Assembly (NCBI RefSeq): GCF_014202975.1
Contig: NZ_JACHHZ010000006.1
Coordinates: forward strand, 595,561 to 659,560
Direction: 5' to 3'
DNA from: Povalibacter uvarum
GTDB taxonomy: Bacteria > Pseudomonadota > Gammaproteobacteria > Steroidobacterales > Steroidobacteraceae
DNA: 64,000 nt
Positions 17,215 to 25,702 of this stretch are shown piece by piece. Under the pieces are notes generated by a model. It had not been told where the DNA came from. It saw nothing but the letters and a program-made list of their open reading frames with translations, and made no database searches. Positions within the stretch are counted from its first letter, which is position 1; every line of letters starts with the position of its first letter. The translations under genes were made by a program, and so were the position numbers.

Positions 17215-17278
17215 GTCATCCCCGTGCACGCGGGGATCCATCTTGAGAAGAATGGATTCCCGCCTGCGCGGGAATGAC
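17215..17278. repeat. REP-like repeat (type I), copy 3
   Basis: GTCATCCCCGTGCACGCGGG followed by GATCCATC, a short spacer, then GGATTCCCGCCTGCGCGGGA and ATGAC: two inverted palindromic units. It lies in the 262-base gap upstream of the molybdenum hydroxylase; the remaining bases up to the nucleoside hydrolase show no gene. Confidence 0.85.
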
Positions 17279-17435
17279 GCGGGCGGAGACCTCTTAGCGT
17301 AGCGGCCACGATGGCCCGGCGGGGCGGGCCGGTCGCGCATCCGGCACGGGTCGTCGCATGACTTGCGCGGACGGACGATCACGGCGCGGGATTTTCCCGT
17401 AGGATCAGCCCTGACTTCCGTCATGGGCGAACCGC

Positions 17436-18542
17436 ATGTCCACACTCCGACTCTGCGTTCTCATGGCCGCGACATTGCTCGCGAGCGTCGCGATCGCCGC
17501 GCCCCGCAAGGTAATCATCGACCAGGACGCACTCGGTCCGGGCGGACCCAACCTGCAGCCCATTCTGATGCTGCTGCAGGCCGAGGATGTCGAAGTCCTC
17601 GGGATCACCGTCGTCAGCGGCGACGGCTGGCGCGATGAAGAAGTCGCCCACACGCTGCGCCTGCTCGAGATCTCCGGACGCACGGACATTCCCGTGGTGC
17701 CCGGTGCCGTGATGCCGCTCGTCAATTCGCCCGCGCGAACGAAGGCCTGGGAGCGAACGTACGGCAAGCTCTACTACAAGGGCGCCTGGACCGAGAAATT
17801 CGGCGACGAAGGTTCGGTGAAGCGCGCACCGCCGCACCCCGACAATCCATACCTGATTCCGCCCTCGCCCGCCGGAGCGCCGACCACGAAGGCACTCGAC
17901 GAAAGCGCCGCGACGTTTCTCATCCGCAAAGTGCGCGAGTTCCCGGGTCAGATCACGATCATCGCGGCAGGACCTCTCACCAATCTCGCGCTTGCATCGC
18001 GCCTCGATCCGAAGTTCGCAGGTCTCGCGAAGGAACTCGTCTTCATGGGCGGCAGCTTCAACCCGGTGCCCGCGCAGAATCACTTTGCAGCGGAGTACGT
18101 GAACTCGCCTCGCCGCGAGTTCAACATGCGCTTCGACCCCGAGGCCGCGAGCATCGTCCTGCGCGAACCCTGGGCTCGGGTCATGCAGATTCCCGTCGAT
18201 CCGACGACGCGTACGTTCTTCAAGCCCGAGTACTACGAGCAGATCGGTCGGGGCCGGGCCGCGTTTCGCGACTACGTGAAGGCTTACGGCGAGTCCTTTC
18301 CGATGTGGGACGAACTCGCCGTCGGCGTGTGGCTCGATCCTTCGCTGGTGACTCGCAGCGCAACGCTCGCTGTCGATATCGAAACGAGCTTCACCGCCGG
18401 CTACGGCGACACACTGAGCTGGCCGGTTGGCGAGGGCCCCGGTCTCGGCGAGCGAGCGGTGCTCGTCGTGCAGGAAGTCGATGTGGCGAGATTCGAAAAA
18501 ATGACGGTGGAGCTGCTGAGCAGGCCGTCGCGGCGAAGGTAG
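17436..18542 (+). CDS. secreted nucleoside hydrolase-like protein
   Basis: 368 residues with a signal peptide (MSTLRLCVLMAATLLASVAIAA). The fold is that of inosine-uridine nucleoside hydrolases: VIIDQDALGPGGP, VEVLGITVVSGDGW, TIIAAGPLTNLALA, LVFMGGSF and PMWDELAVGVWLDP. In the classical enzymes the N-terminal calcium site is DTDPGxDD; here Asp29-Gln-Asp31 is kept but the following Asp pair is replaced by GPGGP, a form found in a secreted subgroup. It would cleave ribosides outside the cytoplasm, but the specificity is uncertain. Confidence 0.82.
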   Translation: MSTLRLCVLMAATLLASVAIAAPRKVIIDQDALGPGGPNLQPILMLLQAEDVEVLGITVVSGDGWRDEEVAHTLRLLEISGRTDIPVVPGAVMPLVNSPARTKAWERTYGKLYYKGAWTEKFGDEGSVKRAPPHPDNPYLIPPSPAGAPTTKALDESAATFLIRKVREFPGQITIIAAGPLTNLALASRLDPKFAGLAKELVFMGGSFNPVPAQNHFAAEYVNSPRREFNMRFDPEAASIVLREPWARVMQIPVDPTTRTFFKPEYYEQIGRGRAAFRDYVKAYGESFPMWDELAVGVWLDPSLVTRSATLAVDIETSFTAGYGDTLSWPVGEGPGLGERAVLVVQEVDVARFEKMTVELLSRPSRRR

Positions 18543-18559
18543 TCCACAACCGAACTGCT

Positions 18560-18625
18560 GTCATTCCCGCGAAAGCGGGAATCCATCCGGACGCAAGATG
18601 GACACCCGCCTTCGCGGGTGTGACG
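18560..18625. repeat. REP-like repeat (type I), copy 4
   Basis: GTCATTCCCGCGAAAGCGGG ... GATGGACACCCGCCTTCGCG, two opposed palindromes filling the 86-base gap between convergent genes. Confidence 0.85.
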
Positions 18626-18628
18626 GAC

Positions 18629-19267
18629 CTACCTCGCGAACTTCAAATGCGTCACATCCGGCGCCGCAAGCGTGCTCACCAGCTTGAGCCCGTGCATGTC
18701 GTCGCCGAGCCCTTCGAACAGCCGCTCGCCGCTGCCCAGCAGCACCGGAGCGAGACTGATCAGCATCTCATCGACGAGCCCCGCGGCGAGGTACTGCTGC
18801 GCAGCCTTGGCGCCACCGGCGAGCGAAACGTCTTTACCGTTGGCCGCACGACGCGCCTGCGCTAGCGCTGACTCGATTCCATCCGTGACAAACGTAAACG
18901 TCGTTCCTTCGAGCTCGAGCGGCTGTCGCGCATGATGCGTGAGCACGAACACAGGATGACCGAAGGGCGGCTTGTCGCCCCACCATCCTTTCCAGGGATC
19001 GCTCGCATTCCACGGTCCCGGGTGCCCGCCGAACATGTTCCGGCCCATCACGGTGGCACCGATGTTCCGGATCGATTCCTCGACTACCGCCGAGTTCACG
19101 TTGACCTCGCCGCCCTGCATGTCGTGCGCCGACCGCCAGGCCTTCAGTCCGAACACCCATTCGTGGAGCCGCATGCCGCCCAGGCCGAGCGGATTCTTCA
19201 CGCTCTGCTCGGGTCCGGCGACGAAGCCGTCGAGGGACATACTGATTTTCAGCCGCAGTCTGGACAT
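18629..19267 (-). CDS. dihydrofolate reductase-like (RibD C-terminal domain) protein
   Basis: 212 residues. LKISMSLDGFVAGPEQS at the N-terminus, GATVMGRNMFGGHPGPW, HPVFVLTHHARQPLELEGTTF and DVSLAGGAKAAQQYLAAGLVDEM are the hallmarks of the RibD_C/YyaP reductase-like family. An AGGAG site precedes the ATG. Members of this family are predicted NADPH-dependent reductases; the substrate here is unknown. Divergent from the ExoY-like gene, with 168 bases between the starts. Confidence 0.88.
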   Translation of the reverse strand: MSRLRLKISMSLDGFVAGPEQSVKNPLGLGGMRLHEWVFGLKAWRSAHDMQGGEVNVNSAVVEESIRNIGATVMGRNMFGGHPGPWNASDPWKGWWGDKPPFGHPVFVLTHHARQPLELEGTTFTFVTDGIESALAQARRAANGKDVSLAGGAKAAQQYLAAGLVDEMLISLAPVLLGSGERLFEGLGDDMHGLKLVSTLAAPDVTHLKFAR

Positions 19268-19435
19268 TCCGGTCTCCTGGCAGGATCGATGGGCAGGCCC
19301 TTCAAGAACGACTCACCGTCGGCCGATCCGACACGACGATACCGGTTCAAGAGCAATTTCCCTCGAATGACCGACATCCTCCCGGCTACCATAGCCCCGT
19401 CCCGTCGCCCACAACAAACTCAGCAGGGGAATGAC

Positions 19436-20524
19436 ATGACACTACTCGTGGGGAGCGCGGCCCTCGAAGCGACAGGTACGTTGCCGGCGCATTCCGATGC
19501 CTTCCAGGCGATCACGGACGAAAACAAGTGTGTCATCTCATCGCGTTCCGTAGGCAAGTACGCCACTGGCCTGCTGCGCGACGGCTACGCGACCAAGGGC
19601 TTCCACAACAAGGCGAAGTCCTGCAACTGGGGCCCGATGGCGGGCTTCGTGCTGAGCGACCCGCGATTCACGAAACGCGGCGACAGCCGCGAGGCGATGG
19701 AAGAACAGCGCAAGGACATCGTCAAAGCCTTCAAGGAAGGTTCGGGCGAAGTGCCCGTCTACATCACCGAATCGCGACGTGTCGAACTGCTCCGCCCCGC
19801 GCTCAACACAATGCGGCCGGGCTGGGAAGTCGACTACAACAATCACTACTACTACGCGAACAGCCCGAGCGGGAAGCTGTTCCTGTTTCATCTGCAGCGC
19901 ACCGACAGAGCGCCCGGCGCCTACGGCAAGCCGATGTGGGCCGTGCAGTACGCGTACACAGAAGCTGCGATGCCGGGCAAACTGAAATCACCCGCCACCT
20001 CCAAGGACACGAGCTTCCTGCCGGTCACGGCGATCGTCGATGTCGCCACGCGACCTTCCGCGGCAGGCACATACCTCTCCGCCACGACGGGTGACTACGA
20101 TCTGTTCGCCGTGTTCCCGCAACGAAGCAGTTACAACCGGAAGGAAGCCGACAAGCGCGCCGTGCCCGGCAGCGACCGCTTCCGCCAGCCGATCAAGCAG
20201 TTCATCGAGCACGAAGACAAGGAAGTCGGCAACATCACGCCGCGTATCGCGAGACTGGTCGCGCAGATCAATGCCCGCGCAAACCATGCGGGCGGCAACA
20301 TCGTTCATCACAGCGATGAAGCGGGTCGTCCGCTCGTCAACGACATCGACTTCCCGTTCATCGCGTGGATCCCCGGCAAGCCGCGTCCCTACGCCGCCCG
20401 CAACGTTTCCGAGTTCAAGGAGCTCATCGCACTGCTGAAGGGCGAGTACGTGCTGGCGCTGAATCCGGGATGGCTGAAGCCCCTGGGGATCGGCGTGAGC
20501 GGCGGCGGCTCGTACGAAGTGTGA
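19436..20524 (+). CDS. ExoY/edema-factor-type nucleotidyl cyclase, stand-alone
   Basis: 362 residues, close to the length of Pseudomonas aeruginosa ExoY. All catalytic elements of the anthrax edema factor/CyaA/ExoY cyclase fold can be read: GYATKGFHNKAKSCNWGPMA with Lys54 and Lys61 spaced as the two ATP-phosphate lysines, TGDYDLFAVFP with Asp220 and Asp222 as metal ligands, GNITPR (265-270), and HHSDEAGRP (291-299) matching the ExoY HHSD segment with the catalytic His and Glu295. ALNPGW is near the C-terminus. Family members make cAMP or cGMP inside host cells after activation by a eukaryotic partner (calmodulin or actin). No signal peptide and no secretion genes are nearby. Start chosen at the ATG five bases after AGGGGA. 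REP repeats lie just beyond the genes on both sides. Confidence 0.85.
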   Translation: MTLLVGSAALEATGTLPAHSDAFQAITDENKCVISSRSVGKYATGLLRDGYATKGFHNKAKSCNWGPMAGFVLSDPRFTKRGDSREAMEEQRKDIVKAFKEGSGEVPVYITESRRVELLRPALNTMRPGWEVDYNNHYYYANSPSGKLFLFHLQRTDRAPGAYGKPMWAVQYAYTEAAMPGKLKSPATSKDTSFLPVTAIVDVATRPSAAGTYLSATTGDYDLFAVFPQRSSYNRKEADKRAVPGSDRFRQPIKQFIEHEDKEVGNITPRIARLVAQINARANHAGGNIVHHSDEAGRPLVNDIDFPFIAWIPGKPRPYAARNVSEFKELIALLKGEYVLALNPGWLKPLGIGVSGGGSYEV

Positions 20525-20561
20525 CGATGTGAGCGCCTGCGGATTCCTCCCCGCGGCATCC

Positions 20562-20627
20562 GTCACTCCCGCGAAAGCGGGAGTCCATTCCTTCCCCCGG
20601 ATGGATTCCCGCTTTCTCGGCAATGAC
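20562..20627. repeat. REP-like repeat (type I), copy 5
   Basis: GTCACTCCCGCGAAAGCGGG ... GGATTCCCGCTTTCTCGGCA. The second palindrome has two mismatches compared with the perfect copies. It lies directly after the ExoY-like gene. Confidence 0.85.
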
Positions 20628-20636
20628 AACAGCAGC

Positions 20637-21536
20637 TCAGCCCTTCATGAACGCCTCGATGTCCTCATTCACCCGCCTCGCATGCGTCACCCAGATCCCA
20701 TGCGGCGCATCGTCGTAAATCTTCAGCTGTGAGCCGCGCACGCCTGCTGCGACACGCTCACCGGTGATCACCGGAATCGCCTGCACGTCACGGGCTCCGT
20801 GAAGAATGAGCGTAGGCCGATCGATCCTCGCGAGATCCTGGCGAAGGTCCGTGCTGTAGAGACTGCGGAAGCAGCGCATCGCCACCGGCGTCGGCGTATC
20901 GAGCAGCTGGCGCGTCAGCATTTCCTTCATCGGCATGCTCGTCGTGGGCGTGAAGAATTTCTCCTGGAACTCGTACGCCCATGCGGGGAAATCAGTCGCG
21001 TAGCGCTGCAGCGTCGCTTCGAAATATGCCTGCGGCGCACCGTAGGGATTGTCGTCCGTTTTGAGAATGTACGGCGCGACCGGCGCGAGCATGACGATGC
21101 GACGGATCCGCTTCGAACCGTGACGGGCGATGTAGCGGATGGATTCCGCAGCGCCCATCGAATGAGCCACGAGCGTGACGTCCTTCAGATCGAGCTGTTC
21201 GATCACCGATGCAAGATCGTCCGCCAACGTGTCGAAGTCGTAACCGGCCGGCGCGATCTGCGACCGGCCATGTCCGCGACGATCGTACGCGATGCATCGG
21301 AAGCCGCGGTCCGAGAAATACGCCACTTGCGGATCCCACATCGCGCTGTGCAATGCCCAGCTCGCGACGAACAGCATGACCGGCCCTTCACCGAACTCGC
21401 GATGAAAGAGCGTCACGCCATCGGCCTTGCTGATGATGGCTTTCGGCGCACCGCGCTTCGCGGCGGCCTGCGCGCCCATTGGAATCAACGCTGCAGCACC
21501 CATCGCGGAAGCCAGCAGGAGATTGCGACGATTCAT
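20637..21536 (-). CDS. exported alpha/beta hydrolase
   Basis: 299 residues. The N-terminus MNRRNLLLASAMGAAALIPMGAQA resembles a Tat-type signal. The hydrolase core shows CIAYDRRGHGRS, the elbow VAHSMGAAES, Asp in LHGARDVQAIP and His in DDAPHGIWVTHA, so the triad is complete. The pattern is like non-heme chloroperoxidase/arylesterase-type hydrolases. Start at 21536 is set by the signal peptide. Confidence 0.85.
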   Translation of the reverse strand: MNRRNLLLASAMGAAALIPMGAQAAAKRGAPKAIISKADGVTLFHREFGEGPVMLFVASWALHSAMWDPQVAYFSDRGFRCIAYDRRGHGRSQIAPAGYDFDTLADDLASVIEQLDLKDVTLVAHSMGAAESIRYIARHGSKRIRRIVMLAPVAPYILKTDDNPYGAPQAYFEATLQRYATDFPAWAYEFQEKFFTPTTSMPMKEMLTRQLLDTPTPVAMRCFRSLYSTDLRQDLARIDRPTLILHGARDVQAIPVITGERVAAGVRGSQLKIYDDAPHGIWVTHARRVNEDIEAFMKG

Positions 21537-21646
21537 TTTGGTAGATCCGGTTGCGGGCGGTAGCGCCGTGGCAGGAAGGATGGCGACCGGACTGAGGCGA
21601 GCCAATTACCCGGCAGGTAACGGCGCGGCTCCTGGTGTGCAGCTCC

Positions 21647-21711
21647 GTCACTCCCGCAAACGCGGGAGTCCATGCTTTTTCCGATGGATGCCCGCTTTCG
21701 CGGGCATGACG
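21647..21711. repeat. REP-like repeat (type I), copy 6
   Basis: GTCACTCCCGCAAACGCGGG ... GGATGCCCGCTTTCGCGGGC followed by ATGAC, in the 190-base gap between the hydrolase start and the end of the XRE regulator gene. Confidence 0.85.
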
Positions 21712-21726
21712 ACGGCGGTTCCCTTA

Positions 21727-22350
21727 CTACCGCGCACTCAACCTCTGCAGCGCCTCTTTCACACTGTCGCAAATGATCCTCTGCGCGAGCTGGCGCGCGA
21801 CAGCTTCTTCCGATTGCTCCTCCGCGCGCGGCGCGCTGCCACTGGACCTGAGCAGCGCCACGTTGGTCAGAATCATCGTGTATCCCGGCGCGAGCACATC
21901 CTCGAGACCAAGTTCGCGCAGATACGTCGAGGCCATTCGAAGGACCGATGCCACGCTCGGCTGCTGCCGGATCGCCAGTGCCATCGCGAAGCTGTCCTGC
22001 AGATCCGCAGTCCGCTTCGGCATCGAAGGTGCTTCGCCGCGTTCCGGCGCAAAGCCGGCTGCGAGCATCAGGCGATCACGGGTTTCGGCATCCACTTTGA
22101 GCGTCGCGCAGAATCGCCGGACCATCGCACGGCTCGGATTCGAGCGATCGCGCTCGATGAAGTTCGTATGCCGCGTCGACACACCGGCCGCGAACGCCAG
22201 TTCCATCTGCGTCAGTCCGGCGTTGCGTCGCAGCCGCGACAGCAATGAGCCGAACGTCGGCCCCGCCGAAGCCGATTGTGCTGGAGATCGACCCTGATTC
22301 GCAGAGGCTTCAGGCTGCTGCGGACGAATGACCGGTGCATTGGACGCCAT
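21727..22350 (-). CDS. XRE-family HTH regulator with MmyB-like C-terminal domain
   Basis: 207 residues. After a disordered 30-residue start, a helix-turn-helix is plain: FGSLLSRLRRNAGLTQMELA, FAAGVSTRHTNFIERDRSNP. The rest (RDRLMLAAGFAP, SVLRMASTYLRELGLEDVLAPGYTMILTNVALL) fits the MmyB-like ligand-binding half common behind such HTHs, though shortened. Target genes unknown; the exported hydrolase downstream on the same strand is a candidate. Confidence 0.82.
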   Translation of the reverse strand: MASNAPVIRPQQPEASANQGRSPAQSASAGPTFGSLLSRLRRNAGLTQMELAFAAGVSTRHTNFIERDRSNPSRAMVRRFCATLKVDAETRDRLMLAAGFAPERGEAPSMPKRTADLQDSFAMALAIRQQPSVASVLRMASTYLRELGLEDVLAPGYTMILTNVALLRSSGSAPRAEEQSEEAVARQLAQRIICDSVKEALQRLSAR

Positions 22351-22468
22351 GAACCGAGCCTATCCGCAGCCTTTCGGGAGCAAGAAGCAATTGCCGGCGA
22401 ACGGCCGTTTCATGCGGTCGAACGTCGCAGGCGCGGCGTCCGCGGTCGTGACTTTCCGCTGAACGTCG

Positions 22469-23266
22469 CTAGCTTTCGGAGCGACGCAGATTGAGTGCCT
22501 GTCGCAGCGAGCGGGCGTGAACCCGGCCGGCGGGGACGACGGAACCAGTCTTCAGTACGACTTCGAGTCCACCGTCTTTGCCTCGCCGCAGCTCCCGAAT
22601 CGCACTACGCCGCACGAGATGGGCGCGATGGACACGCACGAACACGCCGGGTTGCAGCCTGCGTTCGAGTCCGTTCAGGCTCTCGCGCAACAGGTGACTG
22701 CGTCCGTCCGCGAACAGGCGAACGTAGTCTTCCTCGGCGGACGCGACATCGATCGATGCTGCGTCGACCCGCACGAGTTCGCCCCCGGTGCGACGAATCC
22801 AGAACTCGGTCTCGTAGCCGGCGGTGGAAGCAGTCTGCGAAGTGCGCAATCGTTCGACCAGCGCGCGCAACTCCGCAACCCGCTGCTCGACGTCTTTCGT
22901 AGCGAGCTGATTGCGGATCCGCTCGAGCGCCTGCGCGAGCCGCGATACCTGGACCGGTTTGAGAAGGTAGTCCACCACGTCACGCTCGAAAGCGGCCGCT
23001 GCATGGTGGCTGAACGCGGTAACGAAAATCACGGCGGGCAGATCAGTACTCGCCGACTCATCGAAGAGATCGAATCCGCTGCGATCGCCCAGCTCGATGT
23101 CTAGCAGCACCGCATCCGGCTGATGCTCGTCGATCAGTCGCCTGCCCTCATCGAGCGATCGGGTAGTCGCCACGAGCTGTGTGTGCGGCAATGCTTCGAT
23201 CAGCAACTCCAGCCGGCGCAACGCCAACGGCTCGTCGTCGATGGCGATCAGGCGCAGCGATTTCAT
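22469..23266 (-). CDS. LytTR-type response regulator
   Basis: 265 residues. A receiver domain (IAIDDEPLALRRLELL; phospho-acceptor Asp in AVLLDIELGDRSGFDLF; VTAFSHHAAAAFERDVVDYLLKP) precedes a LytTR DNA-binding domain (FWIRRTGGELVRVDAASIDV, EEDYVRLF, FVRVHRAHLVRRSAI). It belongs to the AlgR/LytR group. Its start overlaps the stop of the upstream kinase gene by four bases (ATGA), so the two form one unit. Confidence 0.93.
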   Translation of the reverse strand: MKSLRLIAIDDEPLALRRLELLIEALPHTQLVATTRSLDEGRRLIDEHQPDAVLLDIELGDRSGFDLFDESASTDLPAVIFVTAFSHHAAAAFERDVVDYLLKPVQVSRLAQALERIRNQLATKDVEQRVAELRALVERLRTSQTASTAGYETEFWIRRTGGELVRVDAASIDVASAEEDYVRLFADGRSHLLRESLNGLERRLQPGVFVRVHRAHLVRRSAIRELRRGKDGGLEVVLKTGSVVPAGRVHARSLRQALNLRRSES

Positions 23267-24390
23267 GCACGGACGGTCAGGGGAAGCGACAACCGCACTT
23301 CGAACGTCGATCCTGCCGCGGGCCCCGCGTTGAGCTCGAACTCCTTGCCATATCGCAGCCGCAACCGTTCGCGGACGTTCGACAGGCCCAGCCCCATGCC
23401 GCGGGAACGTACTGTCTCTGGTGCATCGTTGATGACCGCGACCTCGAGCCACTCCCAGCGCCTGCGGGCGCTGATGCTGATGCGCATCGGGTGGCCGGCG
23501 TTGAACCGACCGTACTTCACTGCGTTCTCGACCAGCGGCTGCAGCAGGAAGATCGGCACGAGCGCCTGCTCGGTGCCCGCCTCGATATCCAGATCGACCG
23601 TCAGCTCCGGATAGCGGGCCTGTTCGATCTCGAGATAGAGCCGCTGATTCGCAATCTCGGTTGCGAGCGTGGTCTCGTCCGCCGGGTTGTCATCCAGCGC
23701 AGTGCGCAGGAAGGCCGACAGCCGATCGATCATGTGCTCGCTGTCGGCGGTGCGGCGGTCGAGCACCAGGGTCGACAGCGAATTCAGGGTATTGAAAAGG
23801 AAGTGCGGATTGATCTGGTAGCGCAGCGCCCGGATCTGCGCTTCGCGCGCCGCGATGACGATGCGCGCATGCTCCTCGGACTGGCGGCGCACCTGGTCGC
23901 TGTAGTCGATGGCCAGGTGCAATGCCGCCCAGGCGAGGAAGAACCAGGCCCAGAAGCCGTAGAAAATGACGTTCAGCGCGATGACATCGCGCGTGAGCGG
24001 CACGCCGATCCCGACAGACCGCAGCGCCATTTCGTTCGCGAGGAGATGGATGAGCGCAGCACAGAAGGTCAGGCCGAGGGTGAGCAGCGCCCGCCGGAGG
24101 AAGGGCCGGGGCGGGGAGAGCACAATCAGCCGGTGCATGGCGAAGCACAGGCCGATGCCGAAAACTGCGAGACCGACTCTCAATCCGCCGCGCAAGAGCT
24201 GCCGTTCGGCTCCGGCAATGAGACCAGCGGTCGTGATCATCGTGAAATTCAGGGCCCACAGACCGATCGTCATCCATGCGATCGGCCGGAACAGCGACCT
24301 CGCGTCGGTTGCCGGCTCCCGTCCCACGGAGGGTTGCTCCGCCTGGTCGGTCGAATCCGCGTCTTCGGTGGGCGCTGCTGCCGGTTTCAT
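23263..24390 (-). CDS. LytS/YehU-type sensor histidine kinase
   Basis: 375 residues. Four hydrophobic segments occupy roughly residues 35-165 (WMTIGLWALNFTMITTAGLIAG, VGLAVFGIGLCFAMHRLIVL, ALLTLGLTFCAALIHLLA, IALNVIFYGFWAWFFLAWAAL). The kinase core YQINPHFLFNTLNSLSTL holds the phospho-acceptor His, and an HATPase domain follows (LQPLVENAVKYG, GMGLGLSNVRERLRLRYG). Phosphotransfer would be to the LytTR regulator encoded downstream. The signal sensed is unknown. Confidence 0.93.
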   Translation of the reverse strand: MKPAAAPTEDADSTDQAEQPSVGREPATDARSLFRPIAWMTIGLWALNFTMITTAGLIAGAERQLLRGGLRVGLAVFGIGLCFAMHRLIVLSPPRPFLRRALLTLGLTFCAALIHLLANEMALRSVGIGVPLTRDVIALNVIFYGFWAWFFLAWAALHLAIDYSDQVRRQSEEHARIVIAAREAQIRALRYQINPHFLFNTLNSLSTLVLDRRTADSEHMIDRLSAFLRTALDDNPADETTLATEIANQRLYLEIEQARYPELTVDLDIEAGTEQALVPIFLLQPLVENAVKYGRFNAGHPMRISISARRRWEWLEVAVINDAPETVRSRGMGLGLSNVRERLRLRYGKEFELNAGPAAGSTFEVRLSLPLTVRA

Positions 24391-24625
24391 TCGGCGGCGA
24401 TTATGTGGGGGCGTGCGGGTCGGCGTCGATTGATGTGCGAGGTAATGGAAACTACTGACGGGTTACGAGCGTTGTGGTCGGATACCCGTCGACGACGGTG
24501 TGGACGAATAGAGACAGCGGGTCAGAACGGAGCGGCTGGAATCGAATGAACGCGCGGATGACGGTGCGGGCTCGACGCGAAACGCCTTGCAACTCAACGA
24601 TGAAGGCCCGCCACGGGAGCCGTGG

Positions 24626-25702
24626 ATGACCCGGTTTCGCTGGGGAATTTTCGGCACGGGCGCCATCTCCGCAAAGTTCGTTGCCGGTCTCGCGGCGGCC
24701 CGGGATGCCGAAGCAGTTTTCATTGCCTCGCGCACGCTCGGGAAAGCCCAGAAGTTCGCCGCGGGGATGGGCATTCCCCGGGCGATCGCCGGCTATGCCG
24801 AAGCTGCCGCCACCGGCGGGGTCGATGCGATCTATATCGCCACGCCGCCCTCCGAGCATGCAGCTCATGCCCTGCTCTGCATCGAAGCCGGGATTCCCGT
24901 GCTGGTCGAAAAGCCCTTCGCCGCAAACGCCGCCGACGCTCAACGGGTCGCCGATGCAGCACGAGCCAGATCAGTGTTCGTGATGGAAGGGTTGTGGACA
25001 CGCTTCCTTCCAGCCGCGCAGGCGTTGCGTGAAAAGATCGCTGCTCGCGCAGTCGGAGACGCCAGGATCGTCACCGGCAATTTCGGCACATCGCAGGTGC
25101 CGGATCACACCAATGGCATGTTCAATCCCGCGCTCGGCGGCGGTGCGATCGCCCATCTCGGCGCGTATCCGCTGTCGCTCGCACAATGGCTCTTCGGCAC
25201 GGCGACGCGGGTTCAGGCAATCGGCACGGTCGGCGCGACCGGTGTCGACGAAGACGCTGCGTTCCAGTTGCAGTATCCGGGTGGTGTCACGGGTTCATTC
25301 TTCGTCAGCCTGCGCGCGTGGGCGCCTGACGATTTCCAGGTACTCGGCACCGAAGGCATGCTCGGGTTTCGCGGCTCGATCGTGCGACCGTACGGACTTC
25401 ACGTCTCGCGCGAAACCCCTCGCGGCTTCGAGGAAGCGCAGTTCGGCTGGAAGGCACAGCTTCGCCAGCACGGACTCGTTCACCACATTGCCCAGCGCAC
25501 TGGACGATCCAGTCGCGGCCGCGGCGCAGCCGTTGACTACCGCTACGACGGCAATGGCTTCCACTACGAAGCCGATGAAGTCCGCGCCTGCATATCGCGT
25601 GGCGCTGTCGAAAGCCAGGTCATGCCGCTGAGTGACAGCATCGCCGTCGCTGCGACCGCTGATCGCATTCGTGCCGCGCTGCACGGGAGCGATCGCGCAT
25701 GA
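24626..25702 (+). CDS. Gfo/Idh/MocA family oxidoreductase
   Basis: 358 residues. WGIFGTGAISAKFVAGL is the NAD(P)-binding Rossmann start; IYIATPPSEHAAHALLCIEAG and VLVEKPFAANAADAQ carry the family EKP motif. The C-terminal half is the usual substrate-binding sheet. The start at 24626 follows GGGAG; an ATG 39 bases upstream is also in frame. It shares a four-base ATGA overlap with the next oxidoreductase, so the pair acts together, probably on sugars or cyclitols. The 235 bases before it show no gene. Confidence 0.88.
   Translation: MTRFRWGIFGTGAISAKFVAGLAAARDAEAVFIASRTLGKAQKFAAGMGIPRAIAGYAEAAATGGVDAIYIATPPSEHAAHALLCIEAGIPVLVEKPFAANAADAQRVADAARARSVFVMEGLWTRFLPAAQALREKIAARAVGDARIVTGNFGTSQVPDHTNGMFNPALGGGAIAHLGAYPLSLAQWLFGTATRVQAIGTVGATGVDEDAAFQLQYPGGVTGSFFVSLRAWAPDDFQVLGTEGMLGFRGSIVRPYGLHVSRETPRGFEEAQFGWKAQLRQHGLVHHIAQRTGRSSRGRGAAVDYRYDGNGFHYEADEVRACISRGAVESQVMPLSDSIAVAATADRIRAALHGSDRA

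Noticed and set aside
18932..19435. N-terminal extension of the ExoY-like frame by 168 codons
   Set aside because: It overlaps the divergent reductase gene and has no protein-like character; a strong ribosome site precedes the ATG at 19436.
19268..20636. Type III secretion or chaperone gene beside the ExoY-like gene
   Set aside because: Neighbours are a reductase-like gene, REP repeats and an exported hydrolase; no chaperone, needle or ATPase gene is seen in the window.
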